A stretch of 64,000 bases of DNA, taken from contig NZ_JAUXZE010000082.1 in NCBI RefSeq assembly GCF_030694085.1, positions 124,001 through 188,000 on the forward strand, given 5' to 3'. This document shows positions 1 through 7,863 of the stretch, piece by piece (the first letter of the stretch is position 1; the number at the start of each line of letters is the position of its first letter). This DNA comes from Tabrizicola sp. (GTDB lineage Bacteria > Pseudomonadota > Alphaproteobacteria > Rhodobacterales > Rhodobacteraceae). Position numbers and translations under genes: made by a program. The notes beneath the pieces are model-generated. The model was not told where the DNA came from. It made no database searches and saw nothing but the letters and a program-made list of their open reading frames with translations.

Positions 1-190
1 TCATCCACAACCTCGCTCTGTCCCGACCCCCTGACAACCATTTCTCCCGTCCGGCGTGACAAGCCCGTGCACAGCGGGATATCTCTGGCCGGATCGTCCC
101 GGACCACCCTCGATACCCACAGACCACCGCCACAACCCCTTTCCCGCCCGAAATGGGCCCAGGAACAAACCGCGGATATCCACAGCCCCC
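1..190. other. Non-coding left edge with DnaA-box-like sequences
   Basis: No convincing gene lies here; the open frames are shadows. Three sequences resemble the DnaA box TTATCCACA: TCATCCACA at 1-9 (one mismatch), ATACCCACA at 113-121 (two mismatches) and ATATCCACA at 176-184 (one mismatch). In alphaproteobacteria such as Caulobacter the maf-aroE-coaE-dnaQ run lies close to the chromosomal origin, so part of an origin region is possible. No AT-rich unwinding element is visible and most of oriC would lie outside the window, so this is tentative. Confidence 0.3.
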
Positions 191-778
191 ATGATCCTCG
201 CCTCCACCTCTCCGACCCGCCTGCAGATGCTCCGCGCCGCCGGCCTGGACCCCACTGCCATCGCCCCCCGCGTCGACGAAGCCACGATCCGCGATGCCCT
301 TGTCGCCGAAGGCGCAACCCCGCGCGACATCGCCGACGCCCTGGCCGAGATGAAGGCCCGCAAGGTCGCCGAGAAGCACCCGGCCGACCTTGTCCTTGGC
401 TGCGACCAGGTTCTCGCCCTGGACCGCGAGACCTTCGCCAAGCCCCAAACCCCCGACGACGCCCGCGCCCAGCTTCGCCAACTGAGAGGCAAGACCCACA
501 AGCTCCTCTCTGCCGTCGTCGTCTACGAAAACGCCGAACCTGTCTGGCGCACCATCGTCGAAGCCCGCCTGACGATGCACCAGTTCTCCGACGCCTACCT
601 CGACGACTACGTCACCAGAAACTGGGACAGCATCCGCCACTCTGTCGGCTGCTACAAGGTCGAGGAGGAAGGCGTCCGCCTGTTCTCTGCCATCCACGGC
701 GACCATTTCACCATTCTTGGCCTACCGCTTTTGCCGCTGTTGGCATGGCTTGGGAACCGGGGCATGATCGCCACATGA
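191..778 (+). CDS. maf: Maf-family nucleotide pyrophosphatase
   Basis: 195-aa Maf/HAM1-fold protein that hydrolyses non-canonical or modified nucleoside triphosphates to monophosphates in the cytoplasm. The N-terminus MILASTSPTRLQML is the family's opening S-x-S-P-x-R motif. The CDQVLALD segment corresponds to the catalytic acidic motif and is closer to the YceF-type SDQV form than to the ADTVV form. The start at 191 is chosen because the 45 upstream residues in this frame do not look like Maf; no clear Shine-Dalgarno precedes it. The stop overlaps the aroE start (ATGA), so this gene leads the maf-aroE-coaE-dnaQ operon. Confidence 0.92.
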   Translation: MILASTSPTRLQMLRAAGLDPTAIAPRVDEATIRDALVAEGATPRDIADALAEMKARKVAEKHPADLVLGCDQVLALDRETFAKPQTPDDARAQLRQLRGKTHKLLSAVVVYENAEPVWRTIVEARLTMHQFSDAYLDDYVTRNWDSIRHSVGCYKVEEEGVRLFSAIHGDHFTILGLPLLPLLAWLGNRGMIAT

Positions 779-1614
779 CCGACCACCCCCGCATCCCGCT
801 TGCTGCTGTCCTGGGCCATCCCATAGCCCACAGCCGCAGCCCCGCGCTGCACGGCTACTGGCTCAAGCGGTATGGGATCAAAGGTCACTACATCCCGATC
901 GACATCGCCCCCCTGGACCTTTCCCGCCTTCTGCGCACCCTGCCCGAGCTTGGCTTCGTCGGCTGCAACGTCACGATCCCGCACAAGGAGGCAATTCTTC
1001 AGATCGCCGATGTCGTCACTGACCGCGCCGCGCTGATCGGGGCGGCCAATACGCTGATCTTCCGCAAGGACGGCAAGATCCATGCCGACAACACCGACGG
1101 GTCCGGCTTCATCGCCAACCTGCGCCAGAACGCGCCGCACTGGGCCCCCGGCTCCGGCCCCGCCGTCGTGCTGGGAGCCGGTGGTGCGGCCCGTGCTGTC
1201 GTTGCCGCCTTGATCGAGGTCGGTGTCCCCGAAATCCGCCTCGCCAACCGCACCCGAGCCCGCGCCGACGCCATCCGCTCCGATTTCGGCGCGAAGATTC
1301 ACGTTCATGAATGGGTTCAGGCCGGCAATCTACTGGACGACGCCGCAACCGTCATCAACACCACCTCGCTTGGGATGACCGGCAAGGCCGATTTTCGCAT
1401 CAACCTTGACAAGCTTAACCCGAACGCGCTCTGCAATGACCTCGTTTACACCCCGCTCAAGACCCAGTTCCTGATCGAGGCCGAAGAACGCGGTGCCACC
1501 ATCGTCGACGGCCTTGGCATGCTTCTGCACCAGGCTGCCCCCGGCTTTGAACGGTGGTTCGGTCAGCGCCCCGAGGTGGACGAGGCCACCCGCAAGGCTG
1601 TCCTTTCGGCATGA
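775..1614 (+). CDS. aroE: Shikimate dehydrogenase
   Basis: 279 aa, normal length. It reduces 3-dehydroshikimate to shikimate with NADPH in aromatic amino acid synthesis. The substrate-binding motif GHPIAHSRSPALH is near the N-terminus, followed by CNVTIPHK with the catalytic lysine, AANTL, NTDG, and the nucleotide-binding loop VLGAGGAARAV with NRT downstream. The C-terminal GLGMLLHQA helix is typical. The ATG at 775 overlaps the maf stop by 4 bp, and the stop overlaps the coaE start in the same way, so the genes are translationally coupled. Confidence 0.97.
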   Translation: MTDHPRIPLAAVLGHPIAHSRSPALHGYWLKRYGIKGHYIPIDIAPLDLSRLLRTLPELGFVGCNVTIPHKEAILQIADVVTDRAALIGAANTLIFRKDGKIHADNTDGSGFIANLRQNAPHWAPGSGPAVVLGAGGAARAVVAALIEVGVPEIRLANRTRARADAIRSDFGAKIHVHEWVQAGNLLDDAATVINTTSLGMTGKADFRINLDKLNPNALCNDLVYTPLKTQFLIEAEERGATIVDGLGMLLHQAAPGFERWFGQRPEVDEATRKAVLSA

Positions 1615-2207
1615 CCTTCGTCCTTGGCCTGACCGGCTCCATCGGCATGGGCAAATCGACCACGGCGCAGATGTTCGCTGACGAGGGTGTCCCCGTCTGG
1701 GACGCCGACGCGACGGTCCACCGCCTTTACCAACCCGGCGAGCCCGCAGCACTTGCCATCGGCGCCCTTTTTCCCACCGCCATCGACGCAGATGGAAGTG
1801 TGAACCGGGCCACGCTCCGCACCCTGATCCAGGCCGACGCCACAGTCCTCGACCGCCTGAACGCCGCCGTCCATCCCCTTGTCGCTGCGGACCGCGCCCG
1901 GTTCCTAACGGCCAACGCAGCCGCCGAAATCGTCCTCCTCGACGTGCCGCTGCTCTATGAGATCGCCCTCGATGGCGCCTGTGACGCCGTCGCCGTCGTT
2001 TCCGCCCCACCTGACATCCAGCGCGACCGCGTGCTATCCCGTGGCGCGATGACGGAAGCCGAGTTCCAGACCATCCTCGCCCGCCAGCTTCCCGACGCGG
2101 AAAAACGCGCGCGGGCCGACTACATCATCCCCACGACCAGCCTTGAAGCCGCCCGACAGGCGGTGAAAGATGTGCTGGCAGACATCCGGCGGACCCAAGA
2201 TGCGTGA
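1611..2207 (+). CDS. coaE: Dephospho-CoA kinase
   Basis: 198 aa. It phosphorylates the ribose 3'-hydroxyl of dephospho-CoA in the last step of coenzyme A synthesis. The P-loop GLTGSIGMGKST is at residues ~5-17, followed by the WDADATVHRLY segment and the LLDVPLLYE lid motif. The ATG at 1611 overlaps the aroE stop (ATGA). Its 3' end overlaps dnaQ by 8 bp. Third gene of a four-gene operon. Confidence 0.96.
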   Translation: MTFVLGLTGSIGMGKSTTAQMFADEGVPVWDADATVHRLYQPGEPAALAIGALFPTAIDADGSVNRATLRTLIQADATVLDRLNAAVHPLVAADRARFLTANAAAEIVLLDVPLLYEIALDGACDAVAVVSAPPDIQRDRVLSRGAMTEAEFQTILARQLPDAEKRARADYIIPTTSLEAARQAVKDVLADIRRTQDA

Positions 2208-2937
2208 AATCGTCCTCGACACCGAAACCACCGGCTTTGAACCCGCCGAGGGCCACCGCATCGTCGAAATCGGCGCGGTCGAGCTTTACAACCACCTGCC
2301 GACGGGCCGGACCTATCACCAGTACATCAACCCCGAACGCGGGATGCCGATGGGCGCGTTCGAGGTTCACGGGATCGGCCATGACATCCTGGAAACCCCC
2401 GGGAAACCCGTCCCCGGCGGTGTCACGCTGCGCGACAAGCCGGTTTTTGCCCGGATCGGTCAGGCTTTTCTAGATTTCATCGGCGATGCGCAGCTGGTGA
2501 TCCACAACGCCGCCTTCGACATGAAGTTCCTGAATCACGAACTGGAACGTTGCGGCCTGCCCGGCGTGCCATTTTCGCGCGCAACCGACACCCTGATGAT
2601 TGCCCGGTCGAAATTCCCCGGCACCCCGGCCTCGCTCGATGCGCTTTGCCGCCGCTTCAACATCGACAACTCGATGCGCGAAAAGCACGGCGCGCTTCTG
2701 GACAGCGAAATCCTTGCCGAAGTCTATCTGGAGCTGATCGGCGGCCGCCAGCCTGACCTTGTTCTCGCCAGTGTTGCCCCGGCCCCCGCCCGCAACGCCT
2801 CGGGCGAAGCCATCACCTGGCGCCCCCGCCCGCGTCCTGAACCCCTGCCGCCCCGCATCACCGGGGAAGAGCTTGCCGCCCATGCCGCGATGCTCGCCAA
2901 GCTTGGCGATGCCGCGATCTGGAAGAAGGAAGCCTGA
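2200..2937 (+). CDS. dnaQ: DNA polymerase III epsilon subunit (3'-5' proofreading exonuclease)
   Basis: 245-aa DEDDh exonuclease that proofreads for the replicative polymerase. ExoI motif VLDTETTGFEP is at residues ~5-15 (catalytic Asp and Glu), ExoII contains VIHNAAFDMKFLNHEL, and ExoIII contains EKHGALLDSEILAEVY with the catalytic His and Asp. A proline/arginine-rich C-terminal tail follows, which in the family binds the alpha subunit. The start at 2200 lies inside coaE. It ends the operon and converges on secB across a palindromic repeat. Confidence 0.96.
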   Translation: MREIVLDTETTGFEPAEGHRIVEIGAVELYNHLPTGRTYHQYINPERGMPMGAFEVHGIGHDILETPGKPVPGGVTLRDKPVFARIGQAFLDFIGDAQLVIHNAAFDMKFLNHELERCGLPGVPFSRATDTLMIARSKFPGTPASLDALCRRFNIDNSMREKHGALLDSEILAEVYLELIGGRQPDLVLASVAPAPARNASGEAITWRPRPRPEPLPPRITGEELAAHAAMLAKLGDAAIWKKEA

Positions 2938-2970
2938 ATACGGCGTTCCGGGAACCGCCGGTCCACCTGG

Positions 2971-3011
2971 CGCCCCTCTCCCCAGGGGGAGAGGGGCGAG
3001 GTGAGGGGGGG
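2971..3011. repeat. GC-rich palindromic dispersed repeat, copy 1
   Basis: Arms GCCCCTCTCCCC (2972-2983) and GGGGAGAGGGGC (2986-2997) are separated by 2 bp and followed by a GAGGTGAGGGGGG tail. It lies between the convergent dnaQ and secB genes and can form a strong hairpin, so it may also stop transcription from both sides. A related copy is at 19887-19927. This CCCTCTCCC...GGGAGAGGG...GGTGAGGG form is a widespread intergenic repeat in GC-rich Proteobacteria. Confidence 0.75.
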
Positions 3012-3016
3012 AACCG

Positions 3017-3535
3017 TCAGTTGACCTGCTGTGCCGGTGCAGCCGAGGCCGCCTGCGCCTGCGCCCGACGGGCCAGCTCTTGCCGGTACAGCGCCATGAA
3101 GTCGACGGTATCGACGTTCAGCGGCGGGAACCCACCGTCGCGCGTCACGTCCGAGATGATCCGGCGCACGAAGGGGAACAACAGCCGCGGACATTCGATC
3201 AGCAGGAATGGATGGATCTGCTCGTCCGTCACGCCTTCGATATGGAAAGTGCCGCCATATTCCAGCTCCAGCATGAACAGCACGTCGCCATTCACCTTGT
3301 TCTTCGAGGTGACCTTGAACTTGGTGATCACCTCGTACTGGTTCGCCACCGGGCGCTTGCGGGCGTCCAGGCTGACCGCGACCTGGATGTCCGGCTGGAC
3401 CTCTCCTGCCGTCAGGCCCTTCTGGACCACCACGTTCTCAAAGGACAGGTCGCGCACATACTGCGCCAGAACCTGCATCTTGACTTGCGGCTGCGTAGCG
3501 GCTGCGCCGTTCCCGGCCGGGGTTTCTTCTGCCAT
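3017..3535 (-). CDS. secB: Protein-export chaperone SecB
   Basis: 172 aa. Tetrameric cytosolic chaperone that keeps preproteins unfolded and hands them to SecA. The SecB fold is recognisable from VLAQYVRDLSFENVVVQKG near the N-terminus, the beta-strand region around VNGDVLFMLELEYGGTF and the CPRLLFPFVRRIISDVTRDGGFPPL motif. The acidic/alanine-rich N-terminus and the Ala/Gln-rich C-terminal tail are usual for alphaproteobacteria. The gene faces dnaQ. Its usual Rhodobacterales neighbour fxsA is instead ~51.6 kb away at 55161-55595. Confidence 0.96.
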   Translation of the reverse strand: MAEETPAGNGAAATQPQVKMQVLAQYVRDLSFENVVVQKGLTAGEVQPDIQVAVSLDARKRPVANQYEVITKFKVTSKNKVNGDVLFMLELEYGGTFHIEGVTDEQIHPFLLIECPRLLFPFVRRIISDVTRDGGFPPLNVDTVDFMALYRQELARRAQAQAASAAPAQQVN

Positions 3536-3699
3536 ATCGGGTCACTCCTCAGCGGACTTGCCGCCTTCTATCAGGTCAGGGTGCGGCCCTCAATCCTGCG
3601 GATTCTCCAAACCGAAATGGCCGACCCCGAAGGTCGGCCATTCCTTAACCGTTCCTGAATCAGCGCGCGCAAGCCACTGAAATTACGCGGTCCGCAAAA

Positions 3700-3716
3700 C
3701 TGTCCACGGTGGACGG
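3700..3716. repeat. CTGTCCAC-G-GTGGACGG 3'-end palindrome, site A
   Basis: Inverted repeat of eight-base arms around one central base (one mismatch), ending 2 bp before the stop codon of the minus-strand iolG gene (3719-3721). Read on the minus strand it is followed by TTTTG. Near-identical sites occur at 29031-29047 and 63731-63747 in the same position relative to other minus-strand stops. Confidence 0.7.
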
Positions 3717-3718
3717 CC

Positions 3719-4720
3719 TTACAGAATCTCGCCCATCTTGACGACGCGACCTTCCGCGACCGACATCAGCGCCGCCTCGGCCAGGGCCAGGGCCAGCAGC
3801 CCATCCTCACCCGACGGCGAAGCCTTCGCTTTGCCCGCCATCGCGTCGATAAAGGCCGCGATCTCGGCTGCATAGGCCTCGGTATATCGGGTCATGAAGA
3901 AGTCATGCAGCGGCGGCCGGGTATAGCCCGCCCCCGTCGCGACCTCGATGGAAACCGGCCGCTGGTTCTCGGCCGCGACCGACCCCGCCGACCCGTGCAC
4001 CTCGATCCGCTGGTCGTAGCCATAGGTCGCCCGGCGCGAGTTCGAGATCACCGCCATCTTCCCCGTGGCCGTCTTCAGCATCACCTGGACGGAATCGCTG
4101 TCCCCCGCCGCGCCAATCGCCGGGTCCACCAGAACCGCCGCCATCGCCGAGACTTCGGCGACTTCCTCGCCCAACAGGAACCGCGCCATGTCGAAGTCAT
4201 GGATCGTCATGTCCCGGAAGATCCCACCCGACCGCTTGATATAATCGACCGGAGGCGCGCCGGGGTCGCGACTGGTGATCGTCACCATCTCGACGGTCCC
4301 GATGGTCCCATTGTCGATCTCGCCCCGCACCGCCATGAAATGCGGATCGAAGCGGCGGTTGAAGCCGACCATCAGCGTGCCCCTGTTGGCGCGGACGACC
4401 TCCAGACACTGCTTCACCCGGGCCAGCGACAGGTCGATGGGCTTTTCACAGAACACGGCCTTGCCGGCCTTCACGAACTGCTCGATCAGGTCGGCGTGGG
4501 TGTCGGTCGGCGTGCAGATCACCACCGCGTCGATATCCTTGGCCGCGCAGATCGCATCAATCGAACGCACCTCGCAGCCATACTGGTCCGCAATCGCCTG
4601 CGCCGCCGCCGGCACCGCATCGCTCACCGCCACCAGCTTTGCCCCAGAGTTGCCGGAAACTGCCTTCGCATGAACCTTCCCGATGCGCCCCGCACCCAGA
4701 AGCCCGAACCTGATCGTCAT
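3719..4720 (-). CDS. iolG: Gfo/Idh/MocA oxidoreductase, inositol 2-dehydrogenase type
   Basis: 333 aa. NAD-dependent oxidation of myo-inositol (or a related inositol or inosamine) to an inosose. The N-terminal Rossmann motif GLLGAGRIGKVHA is at residues ~6-18, with CTPTDTHADL, the EKP motif (FCEKPIDLSL, catalytic Lys), VGFNRRFDPHF, and the GGIFRDMTIHDFDMARFLLGEE segment with the family's D-x3-H catalytic pair. It is the last gene of a minus-strand run behind an inositol-type ABC transporter, 39 bp after the ATPase gene. The rhizopine dehydrogenase MocA belongs to the same family, and the nearby mocC/mocD/mocE-like genes make an inosamine substrate possible. Confidence 0.88.
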   Translation of the reverse strand: MTIRFGLLGAGRIGKVHAKAVSGNSGAKLVAVSDAVPAAAQAIADQYGCEVRSIDAICAAKDIDAVVICTPTDTHADLIEQFVKAGKAVFCEKPIDLSLARVKQCLEVVRANRGTLMVGFNRRFDPHFMAVRGEIDNGTIGTVEMVTITSRDPGAPPVDYIKRSGGIFRDMTIHDFDMARFLLGEEVAEVSAMAAVLVDPAIGAAGDSDSVQVMLKTATGKMAVISNSRRATYGYDQRIEVHGSAGSVAAENQRPVSIEVATGAGYTRPPLHDFFMTRYTEAYAAEIAAFIDAMAGKAKASPSGEDGLLALALAEAALMSVAEGRVVKMGEIL

Positions 4721-4759
4721 AGTCTCTCCTTGTCCCGGGCTGACCCCGGCTTTCGAATG

Positions 4760-5527
4760 TCAGGCGTAAGTGGCGTCCGTGCCGCCCTTCACGCCCGTGA
4801 TATAGCTCACGATGTCATTGCCGTCGGTCTCGTCCTTCCGCAAGGAGGCGACGATACGGCCGCGACGGAAAACCACGATCCGGTCCACCAGATCGAACAC
4901 CTGCCGCAGATTGTGGCTGATCAGGATCATCGGGATGCCCCGGTCCTTCAGGCCCCGGATGATGTTCTCGACTTGAGCCGTTTCCTGCACCCCAAGCGCA
5001 GCCGTCGGTTCGTCCATGATCACCAGCTTCGACGCAAAGGCCGCCGTCCGGGCGATCGACACGCATTGCCGCTGGCCGCCGCTCATGTTGCGGATCGGGT
5101 TGTCGACGTTGGGGATCTTGACCGCCGTGGTCGCCAAAGCCTCCATCGTCCGGTCGCGCATCGTCTTGCGGTCGAGCCAGGAGAACGGCCCCAGCTTGAA
5201 CTTGAACAACTCACGCCCGAGGAACAGGTTCGAAGGCACGTCCAGATCGTCGGCCAGTGCCAGAGTCTGAAACACCGTCTCGATCCCGGCCTGCCGCGCC
5301 TCCAGCGGGCCGGAGAAACTGACCGGCTGACCGTCAAAGATGACGTCGCCAGAAGTCCGCTGTTCCACCGCCGTCACCTGGCGGACAAAGGTGGATTTTC
5401 CCGCCCCGTTGTCGCCCACCACGGCGACATGCTCGCCCTCGTGCAGGATGAAGTTCGCGTCGTCCAGCGCATGCACGCCGCCGTAGTGCTTGGTCAGGCC
5501 ACGGGTTTCCAGAATGACTTTCGACAT
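4760..5527 (-). CDS. Sugar/inositol ABC transporter ATP-binding protein
   Basis: 255-aa single-domain ATPase of the carbohydrate uptake-2 group, energising import through the adjacent permease. Walker A is GDNGAGKST, the signature is MSGGQRQCVSIAR and Walker B is LVIMDEPTAAL, followed by the His-switch in LISHNLRQV. Most CUT2 ATPases carry two fused ABC domains (as GguA and YtfR do in this window); this one has one, as in fructose-type FrcA. The start at 5527 (MSKVILETRG) is preferred over the upstream GTG because it gives the normal family N-terminus; the permease stop is 5 bp upstream. Confidence 0.9.
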   Translation of the reverse strand: MSKVILETRGLTKHYGGVHALDDANFILHEGEHVAVVGDNGAGKSTFVRQVTAVEQRTSGDVIFDGQPVSFSGPLEARQAGIETVFQTLALADDLDVPSNLFLGRELFKFKLGPFSWLDRKTMRDRTMEALATTAVKIPNVDNPIRNMSGGQRQCVSIARTAAFASKLVIMDEPTAALGVQETAQVENIIRGLKDRGIPMILISHNLRQVFDLVDRIVVFRRGRIVASLRKDETDGNDIVSYITGVKGGTDATYA

Positions 5528-5532
5528 GGCCG

Positions 5533-6645
5533 TTACCCCCGGGTCCGTTTGCGTTGACGCCACTGGTCCAGCACCACCGCGCCGACGATGATCGCGCCCT
5601 TGACCATCTCTTGATAGTAGGCGTCCAGCTTGATCGAGGTGAAGCCCGAGATGATCACCGAAAAGATCGCCGCCCCAAGCACCGTCCCCAGGATCGACCC
5701 CCGACCCCCGGCCAATGAGACGCCCCCGATCACCGCCATCGCAATGGCGTCGAGTTCATACATCACCCCCATGCCAGCCTGCGCGGTCAGGTTTTTCGAG
5801 GTCAGCAGCACCGCCGCAACCGCCGCCAGGACCCCGGCGATGGCATAGACCAGCACCTTGTGCCGGTCGGTGTTGATCCCCGACATCCGTGCCGCAGCCT
5901 CGTTCGATCCGATGGCATAGGACCGCTTGCCATACAGCGTGTAGGTCATGATGACGTGGAACAGGACCGCCAGCAGGACGAAAACCACGGCGGGGTTCTG
6001 GCCTGGCCACGACAAGAGACCGAAGGTCATGCCTCCCAGAAGGTCCCCATTGGCAAGAGAGCCATATTCAGCCGTCGGAAAGCTGACCGGCTGACCGTTC
6101 GACCACCAACGCGCTGCCCCGCGGGCCGAGACCATCATCCCCAGAGTGGCAATGAAAGGTGGGATCTTGGTGTAGGCGACCAGCAACCCGTTGATAAGTC
6201 CGGCAAGCAGCCCGCAGGCCAGGCCGATCACGATGGGCACGATGACCGGCAGGTCCATCGCCCAGTCGCCAAAGATGGCCTTGGGGTTGGGGTTGCCATT
6301 GACCAGCGCGGTCTGGGCAAAGCTCATCGTTACCATCGCCGTCGCGCCCACCACGGACCCCGACGAAAGGTCGATCCCGCCGATGATGATGACCTGCGTC
6401 ACCCCCAAAGCGATGATTCCGATGATCGCGACCTGCAGGATCATGATGTCCAGTCGCTGCTGGTTGAAGATCGCATCCACGTTGTCGCGCATGTTGAACA
6501 GGAAGGACCCGCCCTGCATGCGGTTCAGGATCTCGAAGATCAGGACGATCAGGACCAGGGCACCGAACACGTTCCACTCCGGTGCGCGGGTGCGCTTAGC
6601 CGGATCGTACTTCAAGCCGCCAAGGCCATGCGTTGCTTCTGCCAC
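5533..6645 (-). CDS. Inositol/simple-sugar ABC transporter permease
   Basis: 370-aa BPD_transp_2 (CUT2) permease with about ten hydrophobic segments. Diagnostic segments include IIALGVTQVIIIGGIDLSSGSVVG, the cytoplasmic loop IGSNEAAARMSGI with the EAA-like ATPase contact, and AIAMAVIGGVSLAGGRGSILG. The relatively long soluble N-terminus (~30 residues before the first membrane segment) resembles IatP-type myo-inositol permeases. It sits between the binding protein and ATPase genes in the order SBP-permease-ATPase-dehydrogenase. Confidence 0.9.
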   Translation of the reverse strand: MAEATHGLGGLKYDPAKRTRAPEWNVFGALVLIVLIFEILNRMQGGSFLFNMRDNVDAIFNQQRLDIMILQVAIIGIIALGVTQVIIIGGIDLSSGSVVGATAMVTMSFAQTALVNGNPNPKAIFGDWAMDLPVIVPIVIGLACGLLAGLINGLLVAYTKIPPFIATLGMMVSARGAARWWSNGQPVSFPTAEYGSLANGDLLGGMTFGLLSWPGQNPAVVFVLLAVLFHVIMTYTLYGKRSYAIGSNEAAARMSGINTDRHKVLVYAIAGVLAAVAAVLLTSKNLTAQAGMGVMYELDAIAMAVIGGVSLAGGRGSILGTVLGAAIFSVIISGFTSIKLDAYYQEMVKGAIIVGAVVLDQWRQRKRTRG

Positions 6646-6710
6646 GTCGCCCTCCTCCCCCAGGATGCAATAAGGCTGGCCGATGCTAACCGATCTGCGC
6701 CAGTAAAAAC

Positions 6711-6734
6711 GGGGCGACTGCTGCCAGCCGCCCC
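6711..6734 (-). terminator. Stem-loop/attenuator between binding protein and permease
   Basis: GGGGCG at 6711-6716 pairs with CGCCCC at 6729-6734, with a further CTG/CAG pairing inside. Read on the minus strand the stem is followed by GTTTTTAC, an intrinsic-terminator layout. It lies directly after the binding-protein gene and before the permease, so it probably allows partial read-through and keeps binding protein in excess. Confidence 0.6.
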
Positions 6735-6753
6735 ATAGGTGCCCGGAAGGGGC

Positions 6754-7695
6754 TTAGTTCTTCGACAGGTAGCCGTCGATGTTCGCGGGCGTCACCAGTT
6801 CGAACGGGACGTAGACCTTCTGGTCGACCGCCTCGCCCGCAGCCAGCTTGACCGCCGCGTCCAGCGCGCCGCCGCCCTGGGCCGCCGCATTCTGGAACAC
6901 GGTGATGTCCAGTTCCCCCGCCTGCATCGAGGCCAGCGCGTCCTGCGTCGCATCGACGCCCGACACGATGACCGCGTCCATGCCGATGCCAGCGGCCTTC
7001 ATCGCCTGGATCGCGCCCAGCGCCATCTCGTCATTGTTGGCCAGCACGCCGTCGAAGGCTGCGCCGGTCGACAGCCAGTTGGTCATCAGCGACTGGGCCT
7101 GGTCCCGCGACCAGTTGGCGGTCTGCTGGTCGATGATGTTGACCTTCACCGCACATTCGCCGGCTTCCATCACATCATAGTAGTTCTGCGTGCGCTGCAC
7201 TGCGGCCTGGTTCGACAACTCGCCCTGCATGACGTAGACGCTGACCTCGTCCTTGCCGGCCGCCTTCCACTGGTTGCACTGCTCGATGAAACCCTGGCGC
7301 GACGATTCGGATTCGTTCGAGGCGACGAAGGCCTGGTTGTCCGGCAGCGTGTCGACGTTGATCGGCTGGCGGTTCACATAGACCAGCGGCACGCCCGCAG
7401 CAGCTGCCGCATCCGACATGGCTTGCGTGGCCGAGGTGTCGACCGGGTTCACGATGATCGCATCGACGCCCGAGGCGATGAAGTTGTTGATCTGGTCCAG
7501 CTGTTTGGCGACATCGTTCTGGGCATCCTGGATCTGCACCGACAGGCCGGCCGAATCGGCCTGTTCCTGGATGCCGTTGCGCAGCACGGTCAGGAAGTTG
7601 TCGTCGAAAAGCGCCATCGACACGCCGATACCTTCGGCCATCGCGGTGGTGCTCATCAGCGAGGCAAGGCCTGCAGCGATAAGGGTCTTCTTCAT
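6754..7695 (-). CDS. Periplasmic inositol/sugar-binding protein
   Basis: 313-aa periplasmic-binding-protein-4 family (ribose-binding fold). A signal peptide of ~21 residues (MKKTLIAAGLASLMSTTAMA) precedes the mature protein. Typical features are LDQINNFIASGVDAIIVNPVDT, VYVNRQP and GVLANNDEMALGAIQAMKAAG. It resembles IbpA-type myo-inositol binders and, given the neighbourhood, also MocB-type rhizopine binders; sequence alone does not separate them. First gene of the minus-strand transport operon, with a perfect 16-bp palindrome 146 bp upstream. Confidence 0.88.
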   Translation of the reverse strand: MKKTLIAAGLASLMSTTAMAEGIGVSMALFDDNFLTVLRNGIQEQADSAGLSVQIQDAQNDVAKQLDQINNFIASGVDAIIVNPVDTSATQAMSDAAAAAGVPLVYVNRQPINVDTLPDNQAFVASNESESSRQGFIEQCNQWKAAGKDEVSVYVMQGELSNQAAVQRTQNYYDVMEAGECAVKVNIIDQQTANWSRDQAQSLMTNWLSTGAAFDGVLANNDEMALGAIQAMKAAGIGMDAVIVSGVDATQDALASMQAGELDITVFQNAAAQGGGALDAAVKLAAGEAVDQKVYVPFELVTPANIDGYLSKN

Positions 7696-7840
7696 GGGTC
7701 ACTCCTCCCGGTTATTGCCCGCTGTCCATACAGCGGTTCAATTCTGATTGCCGTGACGTCGCCTCCCTGCGCGCCACGGATGAACTCGTCAGTCCCGATA
7801 CCGCAGACTGAGGAGTTGCCTTCCTTGCGTCAACCGATTC

Positions 7841-7856
7841 TTGCAACCGGTTGCAA
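7841..7856. promoter_or_regulatory. LacI-type operator palindrome
   Basis: TTGCAACCGGTTGCAA is a perfect 16-bp palindrome with a central CG, the usual form of LacI/GalR-family operators. It lies between the binding-protein gene (start 7695) and the TIM-barrel gene (stop 7864) and is the most likely target of the LacI regulator at 8799-9830. Confidence 0.7.
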
Positions 7857-7863
7857 AAGCTGT

